From positions 16,266,205 through 16,330,204 of the forward strand of contig CM059623.1 of NCBI GenBank assembly GCA_030435675.1: DNA of 64,000 nt, given 5' to 3'. This DNA comes from Steinernema hermaphroditum. Taxonomy: Eukaryota; Nematoda; Chromadorea; Rhabditida; Steinernematidae. A program made the translations under genes and the position numbers. Below, piece after piece: positions 34,167 through 46,507 of the stretch; position 1 is the first letter of the stretch; every line of letters starts with the position of its first letter. A model generated the notes under the pieces. That model saw only the letters and a list, made by a program, of their open reading frames with translations, did not search any database and was not told the DNA's origin.

Positions 34167-35987
34167 TTAGTGAGCGAACCGACAATCATCATCACTCAGA
34201 GGGCATCCATCGGGGTGATTCCTTAGGAACCAGCACTCGCTCTTCTTCGCGTGCTCCTTCTTTGGCGGAACGGACTCGAGCTCGACACGCCAATTCTTTA
34301 TGGAAACATTTCCGGAAACTACCTTGAACAACTGATGCTGATTCTTCAAGAACGTCTGCAGCCCTCCATTCTGGTTTCTCAGGCGTTCCTTCTCGTCTAC
34401 GGTGAGAATCAATGCTAATTCCGCTAGCTTTGTCTTACCGCCTGTCCTCCAGCCCCTAGAACATGCAGTAGAAATACGAGTCATACGGCACAATCTATTG
34501 TTATACCTATCTACGGCCGCACTGAGAGACATTAAATAATCGAATATCTTCTTAACTAAGCCTATTCTAAACTGTACAGGCAGCTGGGAGCAGTTCTTGT
34601 TCTCCACTTCCTTGGCTCTAGGGACGAAATTCTCATCTCTCTTTGTGAGTTCATCAATGATCTGGTCGATATTATGTGGTAGGCCGGCATCCGGTATATT
34701 GGCGATGAATGCGTGACGCTTTGTGGAGGGAATCCTCAGTCGGTCTTCGCGGAATTCAAAACCTAGCTTAGCGATGATCGAACGGATGTAAGACATGTAG
34801 TTCTCGTACTGGCTGTCTCCACTAGCGCCCTTGACCTTCGTATACTTCGCGTAGAAATCGAAAGGGCAGCACGGAAGTAGGAAAAAGTTGCATTTCATCC
34901 TGAAAATATAAGTAGAGAGGTTGTAGTATGTAGCCAGGGCTGTTGTAGCCAAAAGCCAAACGGACATATCTTACCTGGCAGCCATGATTGGAATCCACGG
35001 GGTCAGCTCATCGCTGTGATTCCCAATCAAATAATCAACTCCGTCGGGCATTCCAGAAACAGTCTGCGGATCCAACGTTGCCTCGCAGAGTTCGACACCA
35101 TCTGCTATGAACTCGTTCCAGATCTTCCGCTTTCGAATATCAATTCCAACCCCAGCGACGCCTTCTTCTTTCAACAATTTTACGAGCAACCCATTGCCAC
35201 AGCCGACGTCCGCGAACCGCTTCGGAGTAAAGTTCGTCTCCTTGAAGAGGACGGTCAGATAAGCGGTCAGTGCGCAGTCCTCGTAAACGAATTTATGCGG
35301 ATCTGTTCGCTCTGACCAGTTCTGCAACAACTACTTAGCCAGGCATTGAATTATGTGAAGAAACCTCAACAATAGACTTCCCCAAAGTCGCTTTGATTCT
35401 CCGATAGGTTTTTGAATACTCTTCGATGTCGATTAGCGACACATGAGGCGCTTTTCCGCGATTTTCGTCGGCGTTCTTCATCCACCGGACAAGATTCGGG
35501 AATACGCTAGCCTTCAACCAAGCGGCTGTGCCTTCCCGCCCTTGCGGGACCTCGATCTTCAGCTGATCTTGCGAGGAATCAAAGAAAACGCGGTAGTCAA
35601 TAGGGATATGTGGATGCTTCAGATTCGCGTCATCTGGGTCAAGACGGACGGATCGGAATTCGCGTCCAAATTCGCCTAAATTGAGGCAGATTTCAGATTA
35701 TCCAGAGAACTAGGCCAGGTAAACATACCCAGCGGTATCACAATCTGATAGCACTTCGCACTGAAGATGTCCGCCTTCGGAATCAGACGGAAAGCTTCAC
35801 AATAATCATTCTGTTCAAGAAGCTTGTACTCTTCCGAACCGGGTTCTATTCTCACGGCACCCACAAGCCTTCGATTAACGGTATGGACATTTGAGCACCA
35901 AATGTCAATAAGCTTCTCGAATAACAGCGACTTGTCGAGCGTAGTTTCCGGAATTTGGACAACCGCAGCAACAAGTTCGGACCACAT
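34167..35987 (-). CDS. TRMT44-like tRNA (uracil-2'-O-)-methyltransferase with CCCH finger, 5 exons
   Basis: Minus-strand exons 35987-35729, 35675-35365, 35321-34975, 34899-34507 and 34455-34167 join in phase for 532 residues. The SAM-binding core is clear: TDPHKFVYEDCALTAYL, then the motif I glycine loop FADVGCGNGLLV, then VGIDIRKRK, IGNHSDELTPW and LLPCCPFDF. The C-terminus is a CCCH zinc finger (CWFLRNHPDGCPLSDDDCRFAH begins and ends it). TRMT44/Trm44 makes 2'-O-methyl-U44 in tRNA-Ser in the cytosol. The ATG follows a CCTTAG acceptor by six bases. Only 128 bp separate it from the stop of the upstream RRM gene on the same strand, so it is probably the second gene of an operon. Confidence 0.93.
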
Positions 35988-35993
35988 ACCGTC

Positions 35994-35995
35994 CT
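35994..35995 (-). other. Trans-splice acceptor at a likely operon junction (RRM gene to TRMT44)
   Basis: AG of CCTTAG, six bases before the TRMT44 start codon and about 120 bp after the stop of the RRM gene. The spacing is typical of SL2-type operon junctions in nematodes; leader type cannot be read from DNA. Confidence 0.55.
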
Positions 35996-36115
35996 AAGGA
36001 ACAAAGTAAGGCCATTTATACAATATAGACTCTGAGATATCGTTTGGCTGTGACCAGCAGTAGAAGATAACAAAATAAAACAAAATTTACAAAAAATTGT
36101 CCAACAATAATAGAT

Positions 36116-37181
36116 CTAACCCTGCGTGTTGGGGTACAACGCTGAAGTATCATAGAGTGCCGCTAACCGTTGATCTCTGGATGGCGCTGCAGATGCTGAA
36201 GCTGGATACACTGGTTGGTAGCCGTATCCTGCTGCTGTAAGGGGATCCGTTGGTACTGGAAACATCATACTCGCAGATGGTCGGTGGCTGACGTAGGATG
36301 TATGGCGATCGCCAGATGGTGCATATCTTGTGTTTTCTGCAATTACACAGATCACGCTATGTCAAAAACAACCATATGATAACTGAAGACAAAGACAACT
36401 AGATTTACCCTCGTTCAACAATAGATCGAAGGCGAGGCAATATATCATCGTTGAAAGTTGAAAACCACGTACCTCTCGTTTTACATCGATTTTCATAATC
36501 CATGCGTTCACGCTCGCTCTGCTGTGCCTTTTTAACGGCTTCTGCTGTTACAGCCTTCCTAATATGTAATCGACAATCACCAATCCGATGACTGTCAAGT
36601 GTTCTAAGGCAATATTCTACAGCATGGGGATGGTCAAACGAAATGAGAGAATATCCGAGGGTCTCATCCGTTTTCATGTCGCGGACCATATCAACGTCGA
36701 CGACGTTTCCGAACTGCGAAAAGTGCGCACGCAGTTGTTCTTCAGCTACCGATCCTGGCATGTGGCACACATACAGCTGCTTGCTTTGCATCTTTTTTAT
36801 CAGCGGTTCTACAACCTAAACGGAAAAGTCAATTTTGGAAAACAGTAACAAAACGACGCTTACCGTTGATTCGCTTTTCATACGCGAAACAGAAACTCGC
36901 CGATCAATGATGAAGTGTGGAAGTGTCTCCAGCGCCTTGTCCGCAGAATGCTCATATTTGAAAGTGACAAATCCAAAACCGCGCGATTTTCCAGTGCGCC
37001 GGTCGATGGATATTCGACATTCGGTAAGAGGACCAAATTTGCCGTAAAACCTCGCCAGATGTTCGTCAGTGAAGTCGCCGTCGGTTCCAAGGTTGCCGAC
37101 GAAGAGACGACGCACCGCTACGGGGACAACTGGGATGATTGCGTTCGCAGCACCGAAGCTTGTGCTGGCTTCGTGCGTCAT
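36116..37181 (-). CDS. hnRNP-like protein with two RRM domains, 3 exons
   Basis: Minus-strand exons 37181-36864, 36815-36409 and a last exon ending at 36116. RRM1 has a full RNP2 (LFVGNL) and RNP1 (KSRGFGFVTF). RRM2 has LYVCHM and a weaker RNP1 (LGYSLISF). The layout recalls hnRNP A/B, Musashi and DAZAP1 proteins, which bind mRNA. The last exon is uncertain. The strong acceptor TTGCAG (exon from 36334) leads to a frame stopping at 36150. A weaker one ten bases on (ACACAAG, exon from 36324) gives the Ala/Ser/Pro/Tyr-rich tail expected of this family, ending YPNTQG at 36116. I favour the second reading, about 311 residues. The ATG is five bases after a TTTTAG acceptor. Confidence 0.85.
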
Positions 37182-39381
37182 GAGATCTAAAACGAGAGAT
37201 GCCTAAATCACAGAAAAGGAGAAGCATAAAATCTCGCCACGAAAAAAATGAACAAAGATCCACAAATCGTTCGGAACACGCCACCACAGAAACTTTGGTC
37301 TGCTGAGCAAACCGCAATTTCTAGAACATCAGTTCCCCGTTCCCCATCGTGAACACTTCTGTCGATGAGATGACAGATAAAGTTATGACTTCCCTGTACA
37401 CCTTGCGGAAAGGCTCGATCCCACTGAACTATCAAACATAATTACAGGTACCTAGTCCCGTAGAATTAAGCTTCAAAGTACAGGAAGCAAAATGGAAATC
37501 CGGTGACGCTGACGGTACTTAATAATACACGACCTTGCCGGGCGGTCATCTAAAAAGTGCACTTTCGTTGGCGGCTTTTTGGTACGGCGCGCGTAACTCA
37601 AACCGCTCAATTCGCTGCCGCAGCGGCGGCGACTACGCCGAGATGAAATCGGAGGTTCCGCGTTCAGCACTATTTTTTCGAAATCCCCCTGGTCCTATCG
37701 CGACTATCAGCCGCCAGACAAAAGCACTAACCGTGCATAAATGTGCGCGAATATTAGAAAACAAAATGTAGAAATGCATCCGCGCAATGGGGAATGTGCC
37801 ATAACGTGGAACACACCTTCGCCGGGGGCGACGGAAGACGGTCGACGGCAGCGGGCCTCCGGAGCGGATTTTGGAGACGAGGGGGGCGCGAGCTTTACAG
37901 GACAACGCGACGCAGTGACGACGCGGCGGGAGGTCGTCGTCGCGGCGGCGCGCGCTATTTTGTCGCGTCGACCGGGGAGCAACGTTGTGGTGCTGTAAAA
38001 AACGGTTTTTTCCGTTCCCTGGTTTCGGCGCTGAACGAGAAATTCTAGCTTACGAAGGCTGGCGGCTGGATGAAGGTAGGAGCGACCAGAGGTAGAAGAA
38101 GCGGGTGGTAAGGCGCGACTAACGGCGAAAGAAGACGAATCGTCCGGACTGCTTTTGCGAGGAAGTTGTTAGTAGTGCTTCCGAAAATTGTGTAGTTTTG
38201 TTGTGCTTGGACTATGGCAAAATTGAAGACGATGGCAAAATTGAAGCGACGACAGCGTTTATGGATTCAGTCGACAGGAAACACCGCCTGGATGTTTAAG
38301 CCTTTTCGAGTTGCTTGAAAGCGAGCTAAAAATACAGAACGAAAATTGTGGGGATTTATTTAGAGAGCGTGCACGCGACAGCTCATAACAGAAACGATGC
38401 AAACGAATAACGATAACGCGGCTGACATAGTGGTCAACGCTGGAGTGTACTTTTATGCTCGGAGATCTGTTGTTGTGTAAATACAAGAAAGTCGACTCGA
38501 CTGTTTAGATCCGTAACGGATGCGTAGCTCCAAAACTCCAAATCATTCAGGAAATAATAATTAAAAGATATTTTCCATTTTAGACTAGACCAGAATTGTA
38601 GACAAAAATTCTAGACGCGAATTCTTTGCAGAACGAGACAGGTTTGCGAATTTCAGACAGAGCCATTTGTTGTTTATCGACTGCCGATAAACGGAAGCGA
38701 AGCCGCGTTGGCCGTTCCCATGGAAAAGAAAGGTATTGTTGACCGTAGTCCTTATAACGGATTTCAGGGATGGAACAATCGGATATTCATGCGTGCGCAT
38801 ATTGTCGGGTGTCGTTTGAAGACTGTTCCGTGTCTTTTTGGCGCTAAGAATGATTTTTGAGCGCCCAGTTTTTATCAAATCAGTTTACCGCTTTGCTTCA
38901 TCACTCCGTACTGAAGAATGTCTGCAGAACGTTTGATTTCGTTTGAACAGTAAGTTTTGCAGGCCTATCGCTTTCCAGATTTAGTTATTGCTGCCCGTAG
39001 TCGTTCGAAGATTGCCGAAAAAATACTTCAGTTTATTTTGCTCAGATTGTTAGGATTTGAGTTCACTCGACTCATGGATGGCTGAGTAGATGAGAACGCA
39101 CTGTCTTCATGTTGCGCACAAATGTGTGATTGTCTTATATTTTCGCGCCGTGTTGCTTCTCGCGTTCGTGCCTTCGTTGTCATCGTGAAAGTTTATAATC
39201 ACGCGTGTGTTTCTTTTCCAGAACACTTTGTCACTGCAGAAGCGACGAGTTCAAACATTTTTGCTATTGATGTTAGCTGGCGTATCTTAGCGAAATAAAC
39301 AAAACACACTTGGGTTCTAAGGTTTGTCACAGCCGTTCGTTTTGATGCTAATTGTTGTGGATGTTTCAGCTGCTCATCGAC
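37182..39381. other. Divergent intergenic region, partly GC-rich
   Basis: Lies between the RRM gene and the BRE1 gene. 37540-38050 is unusually rich in CpG for this window and is open in several frames on both strands, as GC-rich promoter DNA often is. No frame shows a recognisable domain or paired splice sites. The BRE1 trans-splice acceptor (TGTTTCAG) ends at 39369. Confidence 0.5.
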
Positions 39382-42256
39382 ATGTCAAAGCGTTCGAGTC
39401 CAACTAGCGATAGCAGTAGTGACTCGACCACAGACGGTGATACCGCGCCAGATCCCATTCCACCTCCACCTGCAGCAAAGAGGCAGAAGTTGGTGGAATT
39501 TGAGCCAATTCGGTTGTGTAGTATCTCAAATGTCAAGGAGATCGATACTCGGACCCTCTGTGCGCAGAACTACAAACTATCGCAGTCCATCAAACACCGC
39601 GATCGCATGATCGAAGCTTTGCGTAAGGATGTCGATCAGTTTCGGAAGCGTCAAAACCAAGATGACTCCATGCTGTGCATCATCAATAGGTGCTGGAATC
39701 GTTTCGATGACGATGTTCGGTTGCTGCTTCAACGGTTCGATGCGGACGCAAGCACTGATGATGAAACTAGAAGGGAAAGTTCCGCTGTCAAGAATTTCCT
39801 TGCTCTTCTCTCTCAATGGGAATTCGAGGAAATCGAGCCTAAAATGCTGCAGCGAGTAGAGTCGAGGTTCGTGATTATTTTAAAACATTTTGTTCAATGT
39901 CTCTTTTAGTCGACGTGCTTTGAAGAAGCTCATTCAAGCGTTTGAACGACTTAACCAACGAAATAAACGCTTGTCGGACTTAATCACCGGTAAAACGGAG
40001 ATTCCGTTCGCAAACGATGGTGCATCGACTTCTGACGAAATTCCTTTCCGTGTTGAGCAAATTCCTGAAGATATTCGGCAGCGTCTTGGTGAACTCACCG
40101 ATGAGAACAGGCGGACACAGAAAATCAATGTCCATTTACAATCGGAAAACCATAGGCTCTCTATGAAGCTTGATGCACAGGAAGAGATGGTACAAGCGCT
40201 GCAAACAAAGAAAGAAGAACTGGAGAACAACGTTGAGGAGCTGCAGTTCCATTTGGATAAGTCAACGCGAAAAGAGGTTAAGCTCGAGACGAGGCTATAC
40301 GACGTCTCGAAACAGCTTGACAATGCCAAACTCGCCGTTGTAAATGCAACTCCTGCTTCATCGGCCAATGATTCCACTGCCAATGGTGTGTTGCAGGTTG
40401 CCCAGCCTGAAGCTGTGAAAAAGGTTAGAGCTCACTGTTTCCATTAACGTATTCATCTGTCGTGTTTCCCTTTAGATTGAGGACCTGAAAAAGGAACTTG
40501 ACGAAGCATATAAACTCAATGCCAACAGACTGAAAGAACTCAATGATATGCTTGAGAAAAATAAATCAGTTACTGCCGAGTGCGAACGGTTGCGCATTGA
40601 ATCTCAAGTTGTCAGCGCAGAAGTCATCAGGGAGTCTGCAGAGTACAAACTGCTCCAAAGCCAGTTCGCTTCTTTACTTTCTGAATCGATCCATATGAAA
40701 ACGCAGCTCGCCGCAACTCGAGAAGTACTGCAGGCCTTCAGAGATGAATCCAACAAGAACTTGGAAGATATCAAGGTAAAACTATTCCTGATACTCTTTT
40801 GGTTTCAAAAAGACTTTGCAGAGGGATGAACAAAGTGCGGATGAAAGACATAATGAACTTCTGCTCTCGCTTGAAGATCAAATGAATTCAGCTCGACGTG
40901 ATTATGAGACGCTTCGTATGGAGTTCGAGCAGAATATTGCTGGTACCGACCACACAAGTAAGTTTTCTTATGTTTTCCCTAATGCACGGACAAAATGGTG
41001 TCGTTTTACCGCTTCTAAGATAGCTTACTAACCTGTTTTCAGTGTGTTTCGCTCGTTTAGGCCCCGCCGCAAAGGAGCTTAAAGCGATGGTCAGTTCGAT
41101 GAAAACCATGAACGATCATCTCAAACAAGAGTCAGGCCGATTCAAGCGAAAGTGGAAAGAAACTCTATCGCATTTAGCAAAAGTTAGTTTCTACAGTTTT
41201 CTCTCTTGTTGCAACGATGGATCTTTAGGCTCACAAAGATGTTGAGCACGAACGCAAACTTCGGGAAACGCCGGAGTATACTGAAGATGCTGCTCGAAGG
41301 ATCAAGTACTTAGAAGAACAAAATGAACGTTTAAAGAAAGATGCTGCTGCTGCGAAGAATGAAGAAGTTGGCTTGATGGATGAGATGGAAAGCATTGGGC
41401 ACGCCTTCGAACAGATGCAGGAACAGAACCAAAAGCTGGTTGAACAATTGAAGGAGCGTGATGATGCGAACTTGAAGCTAATGTCCGAACAGCTTCGCGG
41501 TACTCAATCGGTGAAAAAGTTAAAGGAGGAATGTGATCTTTTAAATGATCAGACAATCAACCTTCGTCAAGAGCTCGACGCGCAAAGATTGCTGCGCGAT
41601 AAAGTTGAGGAACGCGAAAAACTGCTTATCACACAGAAAAAGGAGTTGGAAAATCAGATCGCGTAAGATTTGCTGACAAGACCGCTGTTCATTTATCCCT
41701 CCTTAGACTGCACTATCAAGCTATGGAAGGTTCGAAGCGCAAGACATCTGAACTTGCACAACAATGTGCCGATCGCCAGTTGCAACTTGAAAAGGTTAAT
41801 TCTCAACTTGCTGAGGCTCAGAGTGTAAGCATTACGGTTCTTGAACAAGTTTTCATAGAGGGCTTTAGGTGATTACAAAAAAGACGGCCGCCATCGAAAC
41901 CGACAGCTTCAAAATTCGGCGTTTAGAAGAGGAAAGAATTGCGCTGAAGCGGAAGATCGAACAACGTCGAAAAATGGAGAAGGCCGATAACATCGAAGAT
42001 GTCCTCATGGAAGAAATTCGTGAGATGAAGGTAGTTCGCTTTGTAGGCTGTGCCCTTATTAATATTGTTCCTCTTATAGGATATGCTCAAATGCCCAAGT
42101 TGTAAAGTGAAAACCAAGGATGCCATCCTGACCAAGTGCTTCCATGTGTTCTGTATGGACTGTCTGAAGACGAGGTACGAAACCCGAAGACGAAAGTGCC
42201 CGAAGTGCAATGCTGCGTTTGGGGCGAACGACTTCCGTCGAGTATACATTTCCTAG
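39382..42256 (+). CDS. rfp-1: BRE1/RNF20-RNF40 histone H2B E3 ubiquitin ligase, 9 exons
   Basis: Exons 39382-39866, 39910-40423, 40476-40775, 40822-40957, 41043-41182, 41229-41662, 41707-41824, 41869-42030 and 42080-42256 join in phase for 821 residues. A Ser/Asp-rich N-terminus is followed by some 700 residues of coiled coil, for example [20 protein letters not shown]. The C-terminal C3HC4 RING starts MLKCPSCK, has CFHVFCMDC and CPKC, and ends [11 protein letters not shown]1 monoubiquitinates histone H2B with RAD6/UBC-1 in the nucleus. Exon 5 has two usable acceptors 18 nt apart (TGTTTTCAG before 41043, CGTTTAG before 41061); the shorter form gives 815 residues. The start lies 13 nt after a TTTCAG acceptor. 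Confidence 0.94.
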
Positions 42257-42735
42257 TCAACGAGGAAGGTAGCTGTCCACTTGAAATGAAATGCGCGTGA
42301 ATTTTTACGGGTGGTGTTGAATCTTGCAGGTGTATTCTCTCTCTGTTATTCATCTCTCGTTGTATCTCCGTAGAAATGTGAAATGGTGTTATGTGTATTC
42401 TTTCGGTGTGTTGTTTCAGTCGTTTAGAACGATACTGTGTACGTATATCTACCAAAAACAACGCCCATTGTTCTTCTTTGGGCTCTGATCTCTATATTAA
42501 TTAAGTTAAGTTGTACATCTCAGCCGTTTTCTTAGAACTTTTAATCTTGTATTGGCTTGTCTCGTTCATAAAAATGTGTCAGACCATCTCGTTGGACGCT
42601 GTAGTAAAGTTTCCAGCTCCACATGTTGTCGAGAACGGTGGGGGAAGGCTCCTCTTGCGTGTTGTATTTTGTATTCCGCAGCAATCGAAACAGTCGTTGT
42701 TTCTCTCTTCAGGTAGCGCGCTGTTAATCGGTGCT

Positions 42736-43871
42736 ATGGAAAAGGTCAAGGATGGTGCGAGGCAGCTTACGGCCGGAGGTGCTGCAGGTAACGAGCATTT
42801 TCTTGGTCGTTGGTTTACATGTCTATGCGACTGTCTAGATTTGTGGTGGACGGGAAATTGTCTGTTCAGGAAACTGTCTAGACACTGCACGTTTTCATGG
42901 TTGCTCTGGTCACATGTTCTAAATACGTCACTGCTTACGCTTACGCTTTGAAAACTTTCAGGACTCATTGAAGTATGCATGATGCAGCCGTTGGATCTTA
43001 TCAAAACACGTCTCCAAATCGGTGGAGCTACGCAGTACAAAGGTGTCGCCGACTGCTTCATGAAGACACTCCGTCATGAAGGCATTCCCGGCTTTTACAA
43101 AGGCATCCTGCCGCCCATTCTAGCTGAAACCCCAAAACGTGCGACAAAATTCTTCACTTTCGAGCAGTACCGTCTAATATTCGACAGACCGGAGATTCCG
43201 CAAGCCTTTGTATGTTTTAATTAGTGCTCAAATTAATTATGTTTCGCTTGTAGAGTCTTTCATTAGCAGGGCTGCTCTGTGGATTCACGGAAGCCATTGT
43301 GATATGCCCCTTCGAAGTCGTGAAAGTTCGACTACAATCGGAAGCCAACGTCTCGCTCAAGGAGGTTGCGTTGTATCCTCTAGTTTGTTTCCAATCGTGC
43401 TACTTTTAGCAAAAGAGTACAGCAACAGTTGCGCGTGAAATAATCCATTCGGAAGGTTACGGCACCAGCGGTATCTATCGCGGTCTCACCGCCACTCTTG
43501 GTCGCCATGGTGTTTGGAACATGGTCTACTTCGGCTGTTATCACAACTTGAAATGGATGGTTCCCGATAAAACCACGGATCCAACAGGAAATCTGTTTGG
43601 TCGTTTGGGACTCGGATTTGCCGTTGGAACGCTTGCATCCACCATCAACATTCCGTTTGACGTGGCGAAGAGCCGAATCCAAGGCCCGCAGCCAGGTAAC
43701 GTGCGCGTCTACCATGGCTGTTTCCAGACGATGCGTCTTGTCTACGAGACTGAGGGTTTCCGAGCTCTTTTCAAAGGCCTCATTCCTAAGATCATGCGCC
43801 TGGGACCCGGCGGAGGAATTATGCTCGTTGCCTATGAGACCGTATACGATTGGCTCAAGAAGAATACGTAA
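42736..43871 (+). CDS. Mitochondrial 2-oxodicarboxylate carrier (SLC25A21-like), 4 exons
   Basis: Exons 42736-42787, 42962-43209, 43254-43364 and 43410-43871 join in phase for 290 residues. Three carrier repeats are present, each with the PxD/ExxK/R signature: QPLDLIKTRLQ, CPFEVVKVRLQ and IPFDVAKSRIQ. The surrounding residues (LTAGGAAGLIEVCMMQPLD; GVWNMVYFGCYHN) match the oxoadipate/2-oxoglutarate carrier of the inner mitochondrial membrane, used in lysine and tryptophan catabolism. A trans-splice acceptor (CTCTTCAG, AG at 42711-42712) lies 23 bases before the ATG. It starts 479 bp after BRE1 on the same strand; an operon is possible but the gap is wide. Confidence 0.94.
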
Positions 43872-44397
43872 GGCGGCATGCAGTGCGAAACTAACACTTG
43901 TATGATTGTTGTTCACTTATCTGGTGATGCTAGAGGCCAGGAGCTTTAGATTTTTGAAAATCAACAGTTGTTATATAGCATTCACAGATTTATAAACGCG
44001 TGTGGGGGTCCTCTGTACAAAGTGTTACCGAGAAATGGGTCAGTTTTATGGGAAAATTCGTCGTTTAATGTGTGAAAATTCGGATTTCTCGCTCCGTAGA
44101 AGGAAATGTGAAGGAAATGTTTATCCAGTTTTTTTGAGATGTTTATCCAGTTTGACACAAAACATTTCTGCCCCTTATCTTCCGAGTTTTCCACGTTTTA
44201 CACTGTCGTCGGTCGCGAAAGAATGAACCGGCCGAAACCAATGAGATCGACATTATTTGAACGTGCGGTCTTTGATCGACGACCTCGTCAGTTCAATAAG
44301 ACCATCGCAACTTGACTCTTCATAGAACACTGGGTGCTGAGAATAACTGCAACTGACTCCTTGTGTTGTTACTTTATTAATCGTTATATCAGAACAA
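43872..44397. other. Convergent intergenic stretch
   Basis: 3' flanks of the carrier and BCS1 genes. I see no exon or notable repeat. Confidence 0.5.
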
Positions 44398-46143
44398 CTA
44401 ACAATTAACCTGTTCACCTAGAAGATCGCGGGCATTTCGAATGGCAGCGTCCGGGTCGTACCTATGTTCCTGGAGGTGTTTTCTGATGTCGGCGGACGAG
44501 ATCTCCGTCCGAAGTGCTTCCACAGCGTCCGCGAATTGACATGCCTTCGCAAATTCAACGTCGACTAATTTGCCACCTTCCTTCGCATTAGAGCTATTGA
44601 CTTCTTCGTAAAATCGTCGGAACATCAAGCACCGCCTAACGGCGCGTAGAACAGCGTTCGCATTGTCTTTGTGATGCAGAAGAAAACCTTGGACAGCCGC
44701 AGGCGAGAGCAATTCTTTCCCGAATGACTCGATTATCGAAGCGAACTCTCTGGCTTCCGCTTCGCTAACGCCGTCGTTGTAGAAGCGCTTGAACATGGCG
44801 GAGAGAGTCGAGCGTGAGCAGTTGCCAAAGTATTGTTCCACATCGATTCTTCCTGGACGGATCAGGCGCTTGTCGATGCGTTCGATGTGGTTCGTTGTCA
44901 TGAAGAGAATGCGCTCGTCCGTAGAGGCGACGCCATCGATCGCGTTGAGAAGCCCACTGAACGTCACTCGCGACATTCCTTCGAAGGCCTTGTGCTGGTT
45001 CATCGGGTCCAGATGGTTCAGCCCGCACGCGTCGATGTCTTCGAGGACTATCACACTCTGAAAGGACGAACAAAAGCGGTGAAGCGATCGGTCAGTGACT
45101 TACATGTTTTGGAGCCGTGTTCAATAAGTAGCACAACCGATCGTCATCCAAAGTCCGATCACTCATGGACACCATGCAGATACCGTAATCTAAGTGGCTC
45201 GCTAACGCCTTGATGTAGCTAGTCTTGCCCGTTCCCGGGGGCCCGTAGAAAAGATATCCACGTCGATATGGAATTCCGCGTTTGTAGTACCTGAAATTGA
45301 AATAGTGTCGGTTTCTATCACATGCGGCTTACGACCTAGATACTTACCATGTGGCACTATCTTTGAAATCCTCAATGTCGGCGCGAATTTTTTCACTGAT
45401 GCCTTCGTCTAACACGACAGACTCAAGTTCACGCTTCCTCATTGGGCGTCCAAACTGTTGCCACTGAGGTCCGACAGCGTGATATACGACCAGGCCTGTG
45501 GCTAGCTCATTGGTCCCCTCTTCCGTAGCCTTCGAGAACATCCGCATGAGGAACGATGGGTCCGTTCCGAGCGTGGATAACGTGAGTGTCTCCAGCGGCA
45601 TCCGTACTCCACTCGAGTCTTGGATATGCTGTTCTTCTCGGTTTCGCTCAACTTTTATCCATCGTTGGCCTATCCGGATATAGTAGGTTCCGATGCCGGG
45701 CAATGCGGTCTGTTTAAAAGTAAACTTGCCGCTTTCGGTGGACTGAAATTCGGTGTGCACGGTTAGGCGCCGTGTTTGCCCTCCGCTTTGCTTGTTGATG
45801 TGATTGAGGATCCACGGGTACACCCTAAATATGATAATATACTGGGTCTGACATGGAAGTTCTTCTTGAGCCCTTTGCAGGTACATTGAAATAAAACTTA
45901 CGGGTCCCGATTAGTGACTTGCGTCTGAATAATAAAACGCTGTCGGAAGAACGCATTCGCCACAATCGTGAGCCTCCTGGTAACGGACAGCGCCAATCCC
46001 GAAGCCCCGAGAAGTGCACCGGCTTCAAAATACGGATTACTGGCAACCGCTGCTTTTATTTTCTCAGTGATCATTTCACGGGTTGACGATGGAGGAACCG
46101 CCGAGGAGACGACGGTCTGTAGGTCCGTTGGAGATCCATCCAT
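44398..46143 (-). CDS. bcs-1: Mitochondrial chaperone BCS1 with extended C-terminus, 4 exons
   Basis: Minus-strand exons 46143-45902, 45824-45348, 45290-45104 and 45057-44398 join in phase for 521 residues. Order: a short N-terminus with one membrane segment near 45-70, the BCS1-specific domain (about 85-250), and the AAA ATPase. The latter has Walker [10 protein letters not shown], Walker [19 protein letters not shown] and the arginine finger region [12 protein letters not shown]1 inserts the Rieske protein into respiratory complex III. Usual length is about 420-445 residues; here about 80 more follow. The canonical end motif seems to occur twice, at 418-445 ([13 protein letters not shown]) and 488-515 ([18 protein letters not shown]). 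The ATG directly follows a TTTCCAG acceptor. Confidence 0.93.
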
Positions 46144-46507
46144 CTGGAAATTCAATTTTATGCATACAACAGCAATGAGACCATGTGACCAGACCAGTTC
46201 CAGACAGTCTAGCTCAGACGACGTTGCCCGCTAGACTGCCTCTATAATGTCTGTCTAGGTTGCATGCCCATCGTCAGCGATCGAGACAAGGGGATAACAA
46301 TACACAAGTAGGTAGATGAGGAATCCTGAAAGACGACAAATAACTCTAGATGACGAGCAAGTAACATCGGGCGAACTGAAGATTGAGAACACAAAATTGG
46401 GAGACTTAAGTTGTTTATTTCAACCAAAAGTCCACCGATCTTAACTTTTTGAAAAATCTTAATACACTTAGTAACATTAACCAAACGCCATTTGAAAATC
46501 TCCCGCT

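Noticed and set aside
37540..38050. CpG-rich region with several open frames
   Set aside because: Open in multiple frames on both strands, as GC-rich promoter DNA often is; no domain or intron pattern.
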